In this document: piece by piece, positions 15,695 through 24,227 of the stretch
Numbering within the stretch: the first letter of the stretch is position 1
How the letters are laid out: each line of letters starts with the position of its first letter
DNA from: JAKSCF01 sp028279945
GTDB taxonomy: Bacteria > Bacillota > Clostridia > Peptostreptococcales > JAAYPU01
Direction: 5' to 3'
Assembly: GCA_028279945.1 (NCBI GenBank)
Contig: JANQMT010000109.1
Span: 1-26,829 of the forward strand
DNA length: 26,829 bases
Position numbers and translations under genes: made by a program
The notes under the pieces: model-generated
What the model was told of the DNA's origin: nothing
The model's database searches: none
Seen by the model: the letters and a program-made list of their open reading frames with translations, nothing else

Positions 15695-17197
15695 ATGAAG
15701 CCAATATTACAGGTAAAAAATATTAGCAAGGACTTTCCGGGGGTAAAAGCATTAACGGATGTTTCTGCTGATTTTTATCCCGGAGAGGTACATACTTTGG
15801 TTGGGGAAAATGGTGCCGGTAAATCTACATTGATAAAGATTATATCAGGTGTATACACGCCAACTAATGGACAAATTGAGTTAGACGGCAAGCAGGTAAT
15901 TTTTGAAAATCCTGGTGAAGCTTTAAAAGTCGGTATATCCGTCATTCATCAAGAACTCAGTATCGCAAATGATTTAACGGTTGCTGAGAATATATTCTTA
16001 GGTGCTGAGCCCAGGAAAAAAAATAGACTTTTAGATAGAAAAAAGATGAATGAAGATGCTCAAGAAGTATTAGATTTTATGCAGGTTAATTTAAAGGCTG
16101 ATACATTGGCCAGAGAGCTTAATGCTGCTCAGCATCAGATGGTAGAGATTGCTAAGGTTATTACAAAGAAGTCAAGGGTTGTCATTATGGATGAACCTAC
16201 ATCTTCTTTATCCAAACATGAAATTGATGCACTTTTAAAACAGATTCGTATTTTAAAAGAACAAAATGTAGCAATTATTTATATTACTCATAGATTAAAA
16301 GAACTTTCTATGATTTGTGAACGTGTAACCGTATTGCGCGATGGCTGTAAAATTAATACTTTGATGGTAGCAGAGACGACAGAGGCAGAGATCGTAGCTA
16401 GTATGGTAGGTAGAGAGGTAGGAGATTATTACAACAAACACCAGCATATCCAAGGGAAGGAAATGCTGCGAGTAGAAGGGCTTACAAGAAAAGGTGTCTT
16501 TGAGAATATTTCTTTTACTGCGTATGCAGGAGAGATACTTGGGTTTTCCGGATTAGTAGGTGCCGGGCGTACAGAGGTAATGGAAGTAATCTTTGGAGCA
16601 ACACCTAAAGATGATGGAAAAATCTTTTTGGAAGGGCAAGAAGTCAATATTAATTCTCCAAAGGATGCCATTGCATATAATGTTGGACTTGTTACCGAGG
16701 ATAGGAGAAGAACCGGTCTTATGTTAAATGCTATGATTAAAGATAATATAGTTCTTCCAAGTTTGGTTGAAAATCATAAAAAATTCTTTTTTTTAGATGA
16801 TCAATGGGAAACAGAGATTAGTAAAGAATATACGAAAAAACTTCGCGTTAAGGCCCCTGATATCTATGCTATTTTAAATACATTATCCGGTGGTAATCAA
16901 CAAAAGGTCATATTGGCTAAATGGCTGATCGCAAATTCAAAAATATTAATATTAGATGAGCCCACAAGGGGCATTGATGTTAATGCTAGATCAGAGTTTT
17001 ATGCGCTTATGAACCAGTTTGTTGAGAATGGCGGATGTATTATTATGATATCGTCGGAAATGCCTGAAATATTAGGCGTTAGTGATAGGGTCGTGGTTAT
17101 GAGAGAAGGCCATATAAGCGGTATCCTTTCGAGAGAAGAAGCTAATGAACAATCAATTATTAAATTAGCGAGTATTACAAGCGATACAGAAAAGTAA
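15695..17197 (+). CDS. Sugar ABC importer ATPase with two nucleotide-binding domains (RbsA/MglA type)
   Basis: A 500-residue cytoplasmic ATPase with ribosome site GAAAGG. The first domain (about 1-235) has Walker A GENGAGKST (37-45), the altered signature LNAAQHQMVEIAK and Walker B VVIMDEPTSS. The second (about 245-495) has the degenerate P-loop VGAGRTEV, the intact signature LSGGNQQKVILAKWL and ILDEPTRGIDV. This half-degenerate pattern is normal for carbohydrate importers of the CUT2 class. It powers uptake through the permease that follows, and its stop overlaps the first possible permease start by one base. Confidence 0.93.
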   Translation: MKPILQVKNISKDFPGVKALTDVSADFYPGEVHTLVGENGAGKSTLIKIISGVYTPTNGQIELDGKQVIFENPGEALKVGISVIHQELSIANDLTVAENIFLGAEPRKKNRLLDRKKMNEDAQEVLDFMQVNLKADTLARELNAAQHQMVEIAKVITKKSRVVIMDEPTSSLSKHEIDALLKQIRILKEQNVAIIYITHRLKELSMICERVTVLRDGCKINTLMVAETTEAEIVASMVGREVGDYYNKHQHIQGKEMLRVEGLTRKGVFENISFTAYAGEILGFSGLVGAGRTEVMEVIFGATPKDDGKIFLEGQEVNINSPKDAIAYNVGLVTEDRRRTGLMLNAMIKDNIVLPSLVENHKKFFFLDDQWETEISKEYTKKLRVKAPDIYAILNTLSGGNQQKVILAKWLIANSKILILDEPTRGIDVNARSEFYALMNQFVENGGCIIMISSEMPEILGVSDRVVVMREGHISGILSREEANEQSIIKLASITSDTEK

Positions 17198-17238
17198 TGA
17201 ATAAGAGAAAGAATATTACTAATGGAAAGGTAAATAGT

Positions 17239-18219
17239 ATGCAAAGATTAAAAGAATTGACCAGTAAAAATATTGTCATGGTTTTTTTGATTTTATTAAT
17301 ATTTGGATTTGGTTTAGGAAGCCCTTATTTTCTTACAAGTAAAAACCTAATCAATCTTACATCGCAGATGTCAATTAATGCACTACTTGCAACTGGATTA
17401 ACCTATGTTATTATCCTTGGTGGTATAGACATTTCAGTTGGTTCTGTCGCAGCCTTGGCTGGAATTGTTTCTGCAAAAGTAGGACTCATGTTTGTAGACA
17501 TGAATACCGGACTTTCATTATTGATATTAGTTTTAAGCGGCTTAATTATTGGTGGTATTTGTGGATTGTTTAATGGCATTATGATTACGAAATATAAAGT
17601 TGTACCAATGATTGCAACATTAGCAATGCTTTCTATTGCCAGAGGATTATCTTACGTCGTAACAAATGGAAAGCCGGTTTATGGACTTAGTAATACCTTT
17701 GCTTGGCTTGGTGCAGGTAGAATCATAACAACTGAGGGCAATCCAAATGGTATTATACCGGTGCTTACAATATTTACAATTATAGTAGTTGTTATCATGC
17801 ATATTTTATTATCAAAAACAGTTTTTGGCAGACACGTATATGCAGTAGGCAGTAACGCAAATGTTGCTCATTTAAGCGGTATTAATGTAAAAAAAGTAAA
17901 GCTAATCAGTTATGTATTATGTTCTGCCATGGCTGGACTTGGCGGAATATGTATTGCTTCTAAGCTTCAAAACGGGCAGCCGGCCGCTGCTGAAACATAT
18001 GAGATGTTTGCTATTGCGGCTACGGTACTTGGTGGAACAAGTCTTAGCGGAGGAAGCGGTTCAGTTGCCAGAGCTATGTTTGGGGTTGCAATCATTGCTG
18101 TCATAAATAATGGTATGAATTTGATGCAGATATCATCATACTGGCAAAAGGTTGTAATCGGTTCAATTATTTTGATAGCTGTCATATTAGATATGGCACA
18201 AAAAAAAGAAGCTAGGTAG
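17239..18219 (+). CDS. Sugar ABC importer permease (RbsC-like)
   Basis: A 326-residue integral membrane protein with 8-10 hydrophobic segments. The frame is open to an ATG at 17197 that overlaps the ATPase stop, but GGAAAGG lies 8 bases before the ATG at 17239 and matches the ribosome sites of neighbours. The resulting N-terminus is short and basic, as usual, so I chose it; the upstream start would add 14 residues. Family motifs are PYFLTSKNLINLTSQMSINALLATG (split here over residues 28-52 approximately), GGIDISVGSVAALAG, the cytoplasmic EAA-like region GSNANVAHLSGINV and GGTSLSGGSGS. It forms the channel of the CUT2-type importer with the two preceding proteins. Confidence 0.9.
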   Translation: MQRLKELTSKNIVMVFLILLIFGFGLGSPYFLTSKNLINLTSQMSINALLATGLTYVIILGGIDISVGSVAALAGIVSAKVGLMFVDMNTGLSLLILVLSGLIIGGICGLFNGIMITKYKVVPMIATLAMLSIARGLSYVVTNGKPVYGLSNTFAWLGAGRIITTEGNPNGIIPVLTIFTIIVVVIMHILLSKTVFGRHVYAVGSNANVAHLSGINVKKVKLISYVLCSAMAGLGGICIASKLQNGQPAAAETYEMFAIAATVLGGTSLSGGSGSVARAMFGVAIIAVINNGMNLMQISSYWQKVVIGSIILIAVILDMAQKKEAR

Positions 18220-18293
18220 AGTTGTTTTTTTACAAATTAATTTGTGAGAAATTATTATAAAAACTACAGAGGACACTTTTGTGGAGGCAATGG

Positions 18294-19262
18294 ATGAGTA
18301 GATGTTATTTAATTATGGACATTGGAGGAACCAAGACTACAGGGGCTTTGTTCACAGAAAACGGAAAGATTGTAGATGATTATACATATGTAGCAAGGTC
18401 TCAAACCTTTAAAGGTGAAAAGGCAGTCTATAAAAACACAAAAGATGTATTAAATCATATTATTGAAAAATTTCATATTGATATGGATGATGTTTTGGGT
18501 ATAGGCGTTGGATGTCCGGGACCATTAGATACTAAAGCAGGTGTGATTATACATGCGCCTATGATGAAATGGATCAATTTTCCTCTGGTTAAGAGGCTTA
18601 AAGAAGATTTCAAAAAACCTGTTGCTTTAGATAACGATGGCAACTTAGGAGCGTTAGCTGAACAACGTTGTGGTCAAGCACAAGGACTTAAACACGTTAT
18701 GTATATGACGGTTAGTACGGGATGCGGCGGCGGAATTCTGATCAATGGTGACATATATCATGGCAAGAATGATGGTGCATTAGAGGTAGGGCATATATCC
18801 ATAGAGAGAGAAGGACTGCAATGCCCTTGTGGAAATAAAGGGTGCTTTGAATTATATGCATCCGGAACGGCTATGAATCGTCGTTTAAGAGAAGATATGA
18901 AGAAAAACAAGAAAAGCCTAGTTTTTGAATTGGCTGGATATGACGAAGAGAAAATTGAAGGAAGTCTATTGACTGAAGCAGCCAAACATGGCGATGGATA
19001 TGCAATCCATTTTTTAAAGCAAGAAGGGTATTTTTTAGGTGTTGGCGTGGCCAATCTATTCAATGCTTTTGACCCAGATGTACTGGTACTTGGTGGCGGT
19101 GTTACAAAAGCAAAGGCATTCTTTCATGAGGAGATGATGCGGGTGGCTAAAAGTAGATGCTTGCACACCATTCATGAAGATTCTATACGCTATTCCATTA
19201 TGAATGATCAAGTGGTGCTCTATGGCGCCTATCACTTGATAAAAGAACACTTAAATAAATAA
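18294..19262 (+). CDS. ROK-family sugar kinase
   Basis: A 322-residue cytoplasmic kinase. The frame reaches a TTG at 18279, but GGAGG at 18282-18286 lies 7 bases before the ATG at 18294, which gives the standard start MSRCYLIMDIGGTK. The ATP-binding motif DIGGTKTTG is at residues 9-17, the catalytic Asp115 in LDNDGN, and the ROK zinc site is His167 with Cys177, Cys179 and Cys184 in CPCGNKGC. ROK enzymes phosphorylate glucose, fructose, allose or N-acetyl amino sugars at the 6-hydroxyl (some at others). Here it follows the importer genes, so it most likely makes the first phosphate ester of the imported sugar. A regulatory ROK protein is unlikely because there is no N-terminal helix-turn-helix. 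Confidence 0.88.
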   Translation: MSRCYLIMDIGGTKTTGALFTENGKIVDDYTYVARSQTFKGEKAVYKNTKDVLNHIIEKFHIDMDDVLGIGVGCPGPLDTKAGVIIHAPMMKWINFPLVKRLKEDFKKPVALDNDGNLGALAEQRCGQAQGLKHVMYMTVSTGCGGGILINGDIYHGKNDGALEVGHISIEREGLQCPCGNKGCFELYASGTAMNRRLREDMKKNKKSLVFELAGYDEEKIEGSLLTEAAKHGDGYAIHFLKQEGYFLGVGVANLFNAFDPDVLVLGGGVTKAKAFFHEEMMRVAKSRCLHTIHEDSIRYSIMNDQVVLYGAYHLIKEHLNK

Positions 19263-19316
19263 TACGATAGATTTTCTATAGATAACTATAATATAATTAA
19301 AGAAAGGAAATTTGAA

Positions 19317-20189
19317 ATGGGGTTAGTAACATTAAAAGAGATTTTAGCAGGAACAAGAGAAGAACGTTATGCAGTAGGTGCATTTAATTTTAATGGATAT
19401 GAAGATGCACAAGGCATTATCGAAGGTGCATTAGCTAAGAATTCACCGGTAATAATGATGGCATCTATGGGTGCCGTTCAATATATAGGTTTAAAACAAA
19501 CCGTTGGAATGATAAAAGGAATGGCTGAGTCGGTCAATATACCGGTATGCCTTCACTTAGATCATGCTACAGATTATGATTTAATTATTGAAGCTATTAA
19601 AGAAGGATTTACTTCAGTAATGATTGATGCTTCAGCAAAAGACTATGAGACAAATATTGCAGAATCTAAAGCTATTGTAGAGTTTGCAAGAGCCTATAAC
19701 TGTTCTGTTGAAGCCGAATTAGGTAAAGTTGGCGGAAAAGAAGACAACATTGTAGTGGATGATGCCTCGGCAGCATTTACAAACCCTGATGATGTCGTAC
19801 GCTTTGTAGAAGAGACGGGAATAGATGCATTAGCAATTGCTATTGGTACAGTGCATGGTTTTTATAAGAGTGAACCGAAGCTTGATTTTGAAAGATTAGA
19901 AAAGATAGCAGCATTAACAGATTGCCCATTAGTGCTTCATGGTGGTTCAGGTGTTCCCGTTGAAGATTTTAAAAAATGTATTGAATTGGGTATGAGTAAG
20001 ATAAATGTAGGCACAGAGCTTAAGGCTACAGCGACAAATACAATTCGTACACAAGTAGGAGAAATACCAAATGAGGTAGATCAAAGAAAAATTCTTGGCC
20101 CTATAAAAGAAGCTTGTGCAGAAGTAGTAAAAGAGAAGATTGATATCTTCGGAAGTGCTAACAAAGCTTTGATGGAGGCCAATTCATGA
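19317..20189 (+). CDS. Class II ketose-bisphosphate aldolase
   Basis: A 290-residue zinc-dependent aldolase with ribosome site GAAAGG. The catalytic Asp82 and zinc ligand His83 are in CLHLDHATDYD; the other zinc histidines are His180 in IGTVHGFYKSEPKLDF and His208 in VLHGGSGV; VEAELGKVGG is the central loop. It cleaves a ketose 1,6-bisphosphate to dihydroxyacetone phosphate and an aldehyde. The family includes both fructose- and tagatose-bisphosphate enzymes, and sequence does not settle which. It overlaps the next kinase gene by four bases (ATGA), strong evidence that the product of that kinase is its substrate. Confidence 0.9.
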   Translation: MGLVTLKEILAGTREERYAVGAFNFNGYEDAQGIIEGALAKNSPVIMMASMGAVQYIGLKQTVGMIKGMAESVNIPVCLHLDHATDYDLIIEAIKEGFTSVMIDASAKDYETNIAESKAIVEFARAYNCSVEAELGKVGGKEDNIVVDDASAAFTNPDDVVRFVEETGIDALAIAIGTVHGFYKSEPKLDFERLEKIAALTDCPLVLHGGSGVPVEDFKKCIELGMSKINVGTELKATATNTIRTQVGEIPNEVDQRKILGPIKEACAEVVKEKIDIFGSANKALMEANS

Positions 20190-21127
20190 ATATAGCAGTT
20201 ATAACAAGCGGCGGGGATTCGCCCGGAATGAATCCTTGCCTTGCGCAAATTGTTAAAAATGCTCAATCAAAAGGTCATAAGGTTTATGGTTATAAACGTG
20301 GTTTTTTAGGAATTAGAGATAATGACTACGTTGAGTTAGATTTAAAAGATGTACAAGGCTGGTATAAACTTGGTGGTACTGTACTTCAAGCGGGCAGGTT
20401 TCCAGAATTAAAAGAAATAAGATGGCAAAAAAAGCTGGTAGAAAATTTAAAAGAGAATCATATCAATGCTTTAATAGTCATAGGAGGAGATGGATCATTT
20501 AATGGTGCACTCAAGCTGCATGAGATAGATTCGTCTATTAATATTATAGGCATTCCCGGTACTATTGATAATAATATCTATGGAAGCGATTATACACTTG
20601 GTTTTGATACAGCAGTTAATAAGCTTGTAACCTATATTGATGATATATCGGACACTGGGCTTTCTATGCCGGGACGTGTTTTTTTTGTTGAAACACTAGG
20701 AGCATGGGATGGATATTTAACGCATAGCCCTGTGCTAATGGGAATGGCAGATTTTAGTGTGTTGGTTGAAAAGCCAATTACTGACGAGGCAATATGCAGC
20801 CGAGTCGAAAAACTTATAAAAGATTCCAGTAAGGATTATGTATTGGTTACTTTTGCAGAGGGTACATATAGGATGTTTGATACAGCTAAATATGTACAAG
20901 AAACATTAAATGTAACGGTTAAATGCAATCTTATTGGTTACCAACAAAGGGGCGGAGTACCAACAGCCATTGAGCGTATTCATGCTGCAGGATTTGCCAA
21001 ATATGCAGTTGAGGCTGTAGAAAAAAGTCTTATGAATAGATATATTGTATTTAAAGATGGAAAATATGACTATATGGATATAGATTTGGCGTCAAATAAG
21101 AAGAAATTTGATTTGTTTGAACTTTAA
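20186..21127 (+). CDS. PfkA-like phosphofructokinase homologue with altered sugar-phosphate site
   Basis: A 313-residue kinase of the 6-phosphofructokinase family. The ATP side is conventional: TSGGDSPGMN at the start and GGDGS at 100-104, the ATP- rather than pyrophosphate-type sequence. The catalytic Asp128 in PGTIDNN is kept. Compared with E. coli PfkA as I remember it, the sugar-phosphate pocket differs: Asp129 is Asn130, Met169 is Leu171, Arg171 is Ala173, Arg243 is Lys246 and His249 is Tyr252, while Arg72, Arg162, Glu222 and Arg252 are kept (71, 164, 225, 255). I infer a substrate other than, or in addition to, fructose 6-phosphate. It is translationally coupled to the aldolase. A housekeeping pfkA is expected elsewhere in the genome. 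Confidence 0.85.
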   Translation: MNIAVITSGGDSPGMNPCLAQIVKNAQSKGHKVYGYKRGFLGIRDNDYVELDLKDVQGWYKLGGTVLQAGRFPELKEIRWQKKLVENLKENHINALIVIGGDGSFNGALKLHEIDSSINIIGIPGTIDNNIYGSDYTLGFDTAVNKLVTYIDDISDTGLSMPGRVFFVETLGAWDGYLTHSPVLMGMADFSVLVEKPITDEAICSRVEKLIKDSSKDYVLVTFAEGTYRMFDTAKYVQETLNVTVKCNLIGYQQRGGVPTAIERIHAAGFAKYAVEAVEKSLMNRYIVFKDGKYDYMDIDLASNKKKFDLFEL

Positions 21128-21168
21128 TAGTATTATAAATAAAATGATCTTAAAAGGATGGAGAGATT

Positions 21169-21960
21169 ATGTTACCGGAAGAAAGAAAAAATCTTATATG
21201 CGATATAGTTAATAAGAAAAAAGCTATAAAGGTTTCTGATTTAAGTAAAAGATTGGGAATCACAGAAGCTACAGTAAGACGTGATTTAGATGAACTGCAA
21301 AATGAGAAAAAGATTAGAAGAACTCATGGTGGAGCTGTTGCACTGTATCCAGCAGGAGGCAGGTTTGCTATAAGTGATCTGGCAGTTGAGCGTATCCAAG
21401 AAAAGATAAAGATTGCAAAGCGGGCTTACGAATTTATAGATAATTATGATACATTACTGCTTGACGGTTCAAGTACAGTTTTAGAACTCTGTAAATTAAT
21501 TGCAAATGGTCAAAAAAAAGATATTACGGTTGTAACAAATGCTTTCAGTGTAGTAACGGCATTTGCAAATAAGCTGGATATTACAGTTGTTCATGTTGGC
21601 GGAGAGGTAACATATCCTATTAACTCTTCTATCGGCAAGCTGGCTGAAAAGGCTATTAATAATATACGTGTGGATAAAACATTTTTAGGTGTTAATGGTA
21701 TAGATGTAGAATACGGATATTCTATTTCAAATTTAAGAGAAGCTGCAGTTAAGATGCAAATGATTAAGAGTGCAAAGCAGGTTTTTGTTTTAGCAGATCA
21801 TACTAAATTTGGTTCTACATATCTAGCCAAAATAGCCGAATTTACCGGAGAAGTTGATTATCTTATTACAGATGAGAGGATAAAAGACTTTGATTATGGT
21901 ACATATAATGAATATGTTAATCTCATTATTGTAGATGAAGAAGAGGAAACGAATAATTAA
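21169..21960 (+). CDS. DeoR-family transcriptional regulator
   Basis: A 263-residue regulator with ribosome site AAGGATGGAGAG. The N-terminal winged helix-turn-helix (about residues 3-57) has the family signature KVSDLSKRLGITEATVRRDLDEL and KKIRRTHGGAV. The C-terminal sugar-phosphate-binding domain (about 75-250) has LLDGSSTVLELCK, TNAFSVVTAFAN, VHVGGEV and VFVLADHTKFGS. DeoR proteins of this kind are usually repressors released by a phosphorylated intermediate of the pathway they control. It is the last gene of the sugar locus and should govern it, probably through the AAACGA repeats at 11702 and 14515. Confidence 0.92.
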   Translation: MLPEERKNLICDIVNKKKAIKVSDLSKRLGITEATVRRDLDELQNEKKIRRTHGGAVALYPAGGRFAISDLAVERIQEKIKIAKRAYEFIDNYDTLLLDGSSTVLELCKLIANGQKKDITVVTNAFSVVTAFANKLDITVVHVGGEVTYPINSSIGKLAEKAINNIRVDKTFLGVNGIDVEYGYSISNLREAAVKMQMIKSAKQVFVLADHTKFGSTYLAKIAEFTGEVDYLITDERIKDFDYGTYNEYVNLIIVDEEEETNN

Positions 21961-22046
21961 AATTAATGTCCTTCTACTAAAATTTCATGGGAAGCCTGTT
22001 GTATAGTTTGTGAAAAAGACAAAGAGCTGACTCAAAAGGTGGTAGA

Positions 22047-22096
22047 GGGTTCTTTTTTATACAAATTTGAACCAAAAAGAACCGTCCCTAAATATT
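22047..22096. repeat. Dispersed palindromic repeat, copy B
   Basis: GGGTTCTTTTTT at 22048-22059 followed by ACAAA faces TTTGAACCAAAAAGAACC (from 22066). The 30 bases 22067-22096 are identical to 7157-7186. It sits between the convergent DeoR and MATE genes and may terminate both. Confidence 0.7.
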
Positions 22097-22105
22097 GAAA
22101 TGGTT

Positions 22106-23440
22106 TTATATTACGCCAAGGTGTCCTTTAACATAGGATTTTCTTTTGAAATAGATAGTTAGGGTTAAAGCACATATATCGGCTGTGGCTTGTGCAAGCA
22201 GGATGCCGTTTAGATGGAAAAAATGAGGTAAAATCAATAGCAGGGGGATAAGGCATAAACCTTGCCTGCATAATCCCAATAAAGCACTTTCTCTTGCTTT
22301 TCCAATGGACATAAAGAGTGTGATATAAGTCATTTGATAACCTAAGAATATATAGGTAATGAGCCATAAAACCAGTGTTTTGTGAGCGATAACCAAAACA
22401 GCGGTGCTTTGGCTAAAAAGACCCAGTAAAGGATATCCAAATATCAAAACAATACCGGCAGATAAAATACAATAACCCGTCAGTACTTTTAAGGTAAAGT
22501 TAGTCGCTTCATTTAGTCGGTCATACATTTTTGATCCATAGCAGTATCCGGCAATAGGCTGATAGCCTTTGGAAAAACCAAAGACCACATACGATAATAA
22601 GGTCAGAATACGGGTTACTATTCCAATAGCTGCTACAGCGTAATCTCCATATAGTGACGCTTGATTGTTGATAATACCCATAGATACATTTTGAAGCAGA
22701 TGATAAAAGAGTACAGGAATTCCAATTTTAAGGACTTCATAGTATATGGCCTTAGTAGGTTTAAAATGCTTAAAAGCTATCTCTACTTGTGCCTTACCAA
22801 ATTGTACATAAAGCATAATAAAAGCCAAAGAACAAAACTGTGCAATAACAGTTGCCCAGGCTGCTCCTTTTATTCCAAAATCAAGTGTATAAATAAAAAT
22901 AGGATCTAAAAGGATATTAATGATTGCACCCATAATCATGGATATCATGCTTATTTTAGCAAGTCCCTCTGATCGGATGATATGATTAGCGCTAACAGTT
23001 CCTACATTAAGAACAGACCCAATGAGAACAATTAAAGCATAATCATAAGCATACTCAAAGATAGAAGCGGTTGCACCAAAACCATACAACAGCTGTTTCA
23101 TAAAGAATGCACAAAGTAAAGCTAACAAAGCGGATAAAAGCAGAGAAGTAAAGTAACTGGTAGAAGCCACAACACTAGCCTTTACTAAGTCTTTTTCGCC
23201 TAATAACCGTGATACATAAGAAGATGTACCCGTACCTATTGCAAAGGCAATGGAAGAAATAGACATGGAGATAGGAAATACTACGGTAGCGGCACCAACA
23301 GCTTCAACGCCCAAGCCAGCTACAAAATAAGTGTCCACAAGATTATAAAATGCAATAACTAACATCCCAATTGTTGCAGGGACACCTAATTTAAATACCA
23401 ATGAAGAAATTTTTTCTGTTTTTAAATTTTCATGATTCAT
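22106..23440 (-). CDS. MATE-family multidrug/sodium antiporter
   Basis: A 444-residue membrane protein with about 12 hydrophobic segments in two similar halves. The frame extends to 23470, but GGAGG at 23449-23453 lies 8 bases before the ATG at 23440, which starts MNHENLKTEKISSLVFKLG; I chose it. Typical MATE sequences are PATIGMLVIAFYNLVDTYFVAGLG, GAATVVFPISM, GTGTSSYVSRLLGEKD in the first half and GFSKGYQPIAGYCYG in the second. It expels drugs or other compounds by coupling to sodium or proton entry. Two palindromes upstream match the one before the marR gene, so expression is probably repressed by that regulator and induced by a toxic ligand. Confidence 0.92.
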   Translation of the reverse strand: MNHENLKTEKISSLVFKLGVPATIGMLVIAFYNLVDTYFVAGLGVEAVGAATVVFPISMSISSIAFAIGTGTSSYVSRLLGEKDLVKASVVASTSYFTSLLLSALLALLCAFFMKQLLYGFGATASIFEYAYDYALIVLIGSVLNVGTVSANHIIRSEGLAKISMISMIMGAIINILLDPIFIYTLDFGIKGAAWATVIAQFCSLAFIMLYVQFGKAQVEIAFKHFKPTKAIYYEVLKIGIPVLFYHLLQNVSMGIINNQASLYGDYAVAAIGIVTRILTLLSYVVFGFSKGYQPIAGYCYGSKMYDRLNEATNFTLKVLTGYCILSAGIVLIFGYPLLGLFSQSTAVLVIAHKTLVLWLITYIFLGYQMTYITLFMSIGKARESALLGLCRQGLCLIPLLLILPHFFHLNGILLAQATADICALTLTIYFKRKSYVKGHLGVI

Positions 23441-23456
23441 TAAAATAACCTCCTTA

Positions 23457-23481
23457 ATTTTGTATAGCACCTATACAAAAT
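23457..23481. promoter_or_regulatory. MarR operator O1, upstream of the MATE gene
   Basis: A perfect palindrome with 11-base arms, ATTTTGTATAG, CAC, CTATACAAAAT, directly upstream of the MATE ribosome site. A repressor bound here would block early elongation or initiation. Confidence 0.75.
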
Positions 23482-23494
23482 AATGAAAAATATA

Positions 23495-23521
23495 CTCTAT
23501 GTACAGCATCTATACATAGAG
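23495..23521. promoter_or_regulatory. MarR operator O2, upstream of the MATE gene
   Basis: CTCTATGTACAG, CAT, CTATACATAGAG: 12-base arms with one mismatch, sharing the GTAYAG...CTATAC core with O1 and O3. It is 38 bases from O1, centre to centre. Confidence 0.65.
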
Positions 23522-23560
23522 ATTAGACTACCACATACTTTAAAATAAAAGAGAAAATGC

Positions 23561-24046
23561 TTATAATTGTTCTACCAATTCTTCTATTGATTTTTCAAGC
23601 TTATTGTAGAATGTCATAATTTTTTCTTTATCTTTTTCACCCATATCTGAAAAAATTTTTCCTATATGCTGATTAAAACGAGTATGTATCTTTTGGTGGC
23701 CTTCATAGGCAATTAATCCTTTTTCGGTTAGCTTTAATTTTTTACGTTTGAGATTCTCAGGATCGGCTTCGGTTTCAACTAAACCTTTTCGTTTAAGTCG
23801 TGCCACAATCTGTGATACGGCACCTCTGGTAACATGAATGCTTTTTGCAATGCTGGATATATAGCTGTCTGGATTCTTCTTAATAAAGCATATCATATGT
23901 ATCTCAGAACCGTAGATATTCACATCCGTACCATATTTAAGCGTTGCACGGTCACCACCTAATAACTTATAAGACACGCGTACAATAGAGTAAGCAATTT
24001 CTTCTTCAATATCAAGTTGTTCGTTAACGGTTAATATTTCCTTCAT
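23561..24046 (-). CDS. MarR-family transcriptional regulator
   Basis: A 161-residue winged-helix repressor transcribed in the same direction as the MATE gene and upstream of it. The DNA-binding part (about residues 50-110) reads SSIAKSIHVTRGAVSQIVARLKRKGLVE, a typical MarR recognition helix, with the wing rich in charged residues (ADPENLKRKKLKLTEKG). The flanking helices form the dimer and ligand pocket. Three palindromes of the same type lie before this gene and the MATE gene, so it very likely represses both. The 120-base gap to the MATE start contains two of the operators. The likely inducer is a small toxic compound exported by the MATE pump. Confidence 0.9.
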   Translation of the reverse strand: MKEILTVNEQLDIEEEIAYSIVRVSYKLLGGDRATLKYGTDVNIYGSEIHMICFIKKNPDSYISSIAKSIHVTRGAVSQIVARLKRKGLVETEADPENLKRKKLKLTEKGLIAYEGHQKIHTRFNQHIGKIFSDMGEKDKEKIMTFYNKLEKSIEELVEQL

Positions 24047-24052
24047 GGTTTA

Positions 24053-24081
24053 ATTGTATAGATGCTATACAAAATTGTCAA
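24053..24081 (-). promoter_or_regulatory. marR promoter with operator O3 inside the spacer
   Basis: On the minus strand, -35 TTGACA (24081-24076), a 17-base spacer and -10 TACAAT (24058-24053). The palindrome TTGTATAG, ATG, CTATACAA (24054-24072) fills the spacer and overlaps the -10. A protein bound there would exclude RNA polymerase, so the regulator should repress itself. Confidence 0.8.
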
Positions 24082-24191
24082 GGATGTATAAGCTTAAAAT
24101 TATTTTTTAACAGAGTATTAATATTTACATATATGTGAGACTATAAAAAAATTGATGTCTTTTAAAATGCTAAAACAGACTAAAGTAGTAA

Positions 24192-24207
24192 TGAACCAAA
24201 AAGAACC
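24192..24207. repeat. Dispersed repeat, copy C (half, diverged)
   Basis: TGAACCAAAAAGAACC, identical to the core of copies A and B for 16 bases, then diverging (ATCTC instead of GTCCC). Only the right arm is visible. Confidence 0.6.
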
Positions 24208-24227
24208 ATCTCGAAGTGTCTGTATAC

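Noticed and set aside
22661..22909. 82-codon plus-strand frame
   Set aside because: It lies entirely antisense to the MATE gene, with a Lys/Asn/Tyr-rich composition and no ribosome site or family resemblance.
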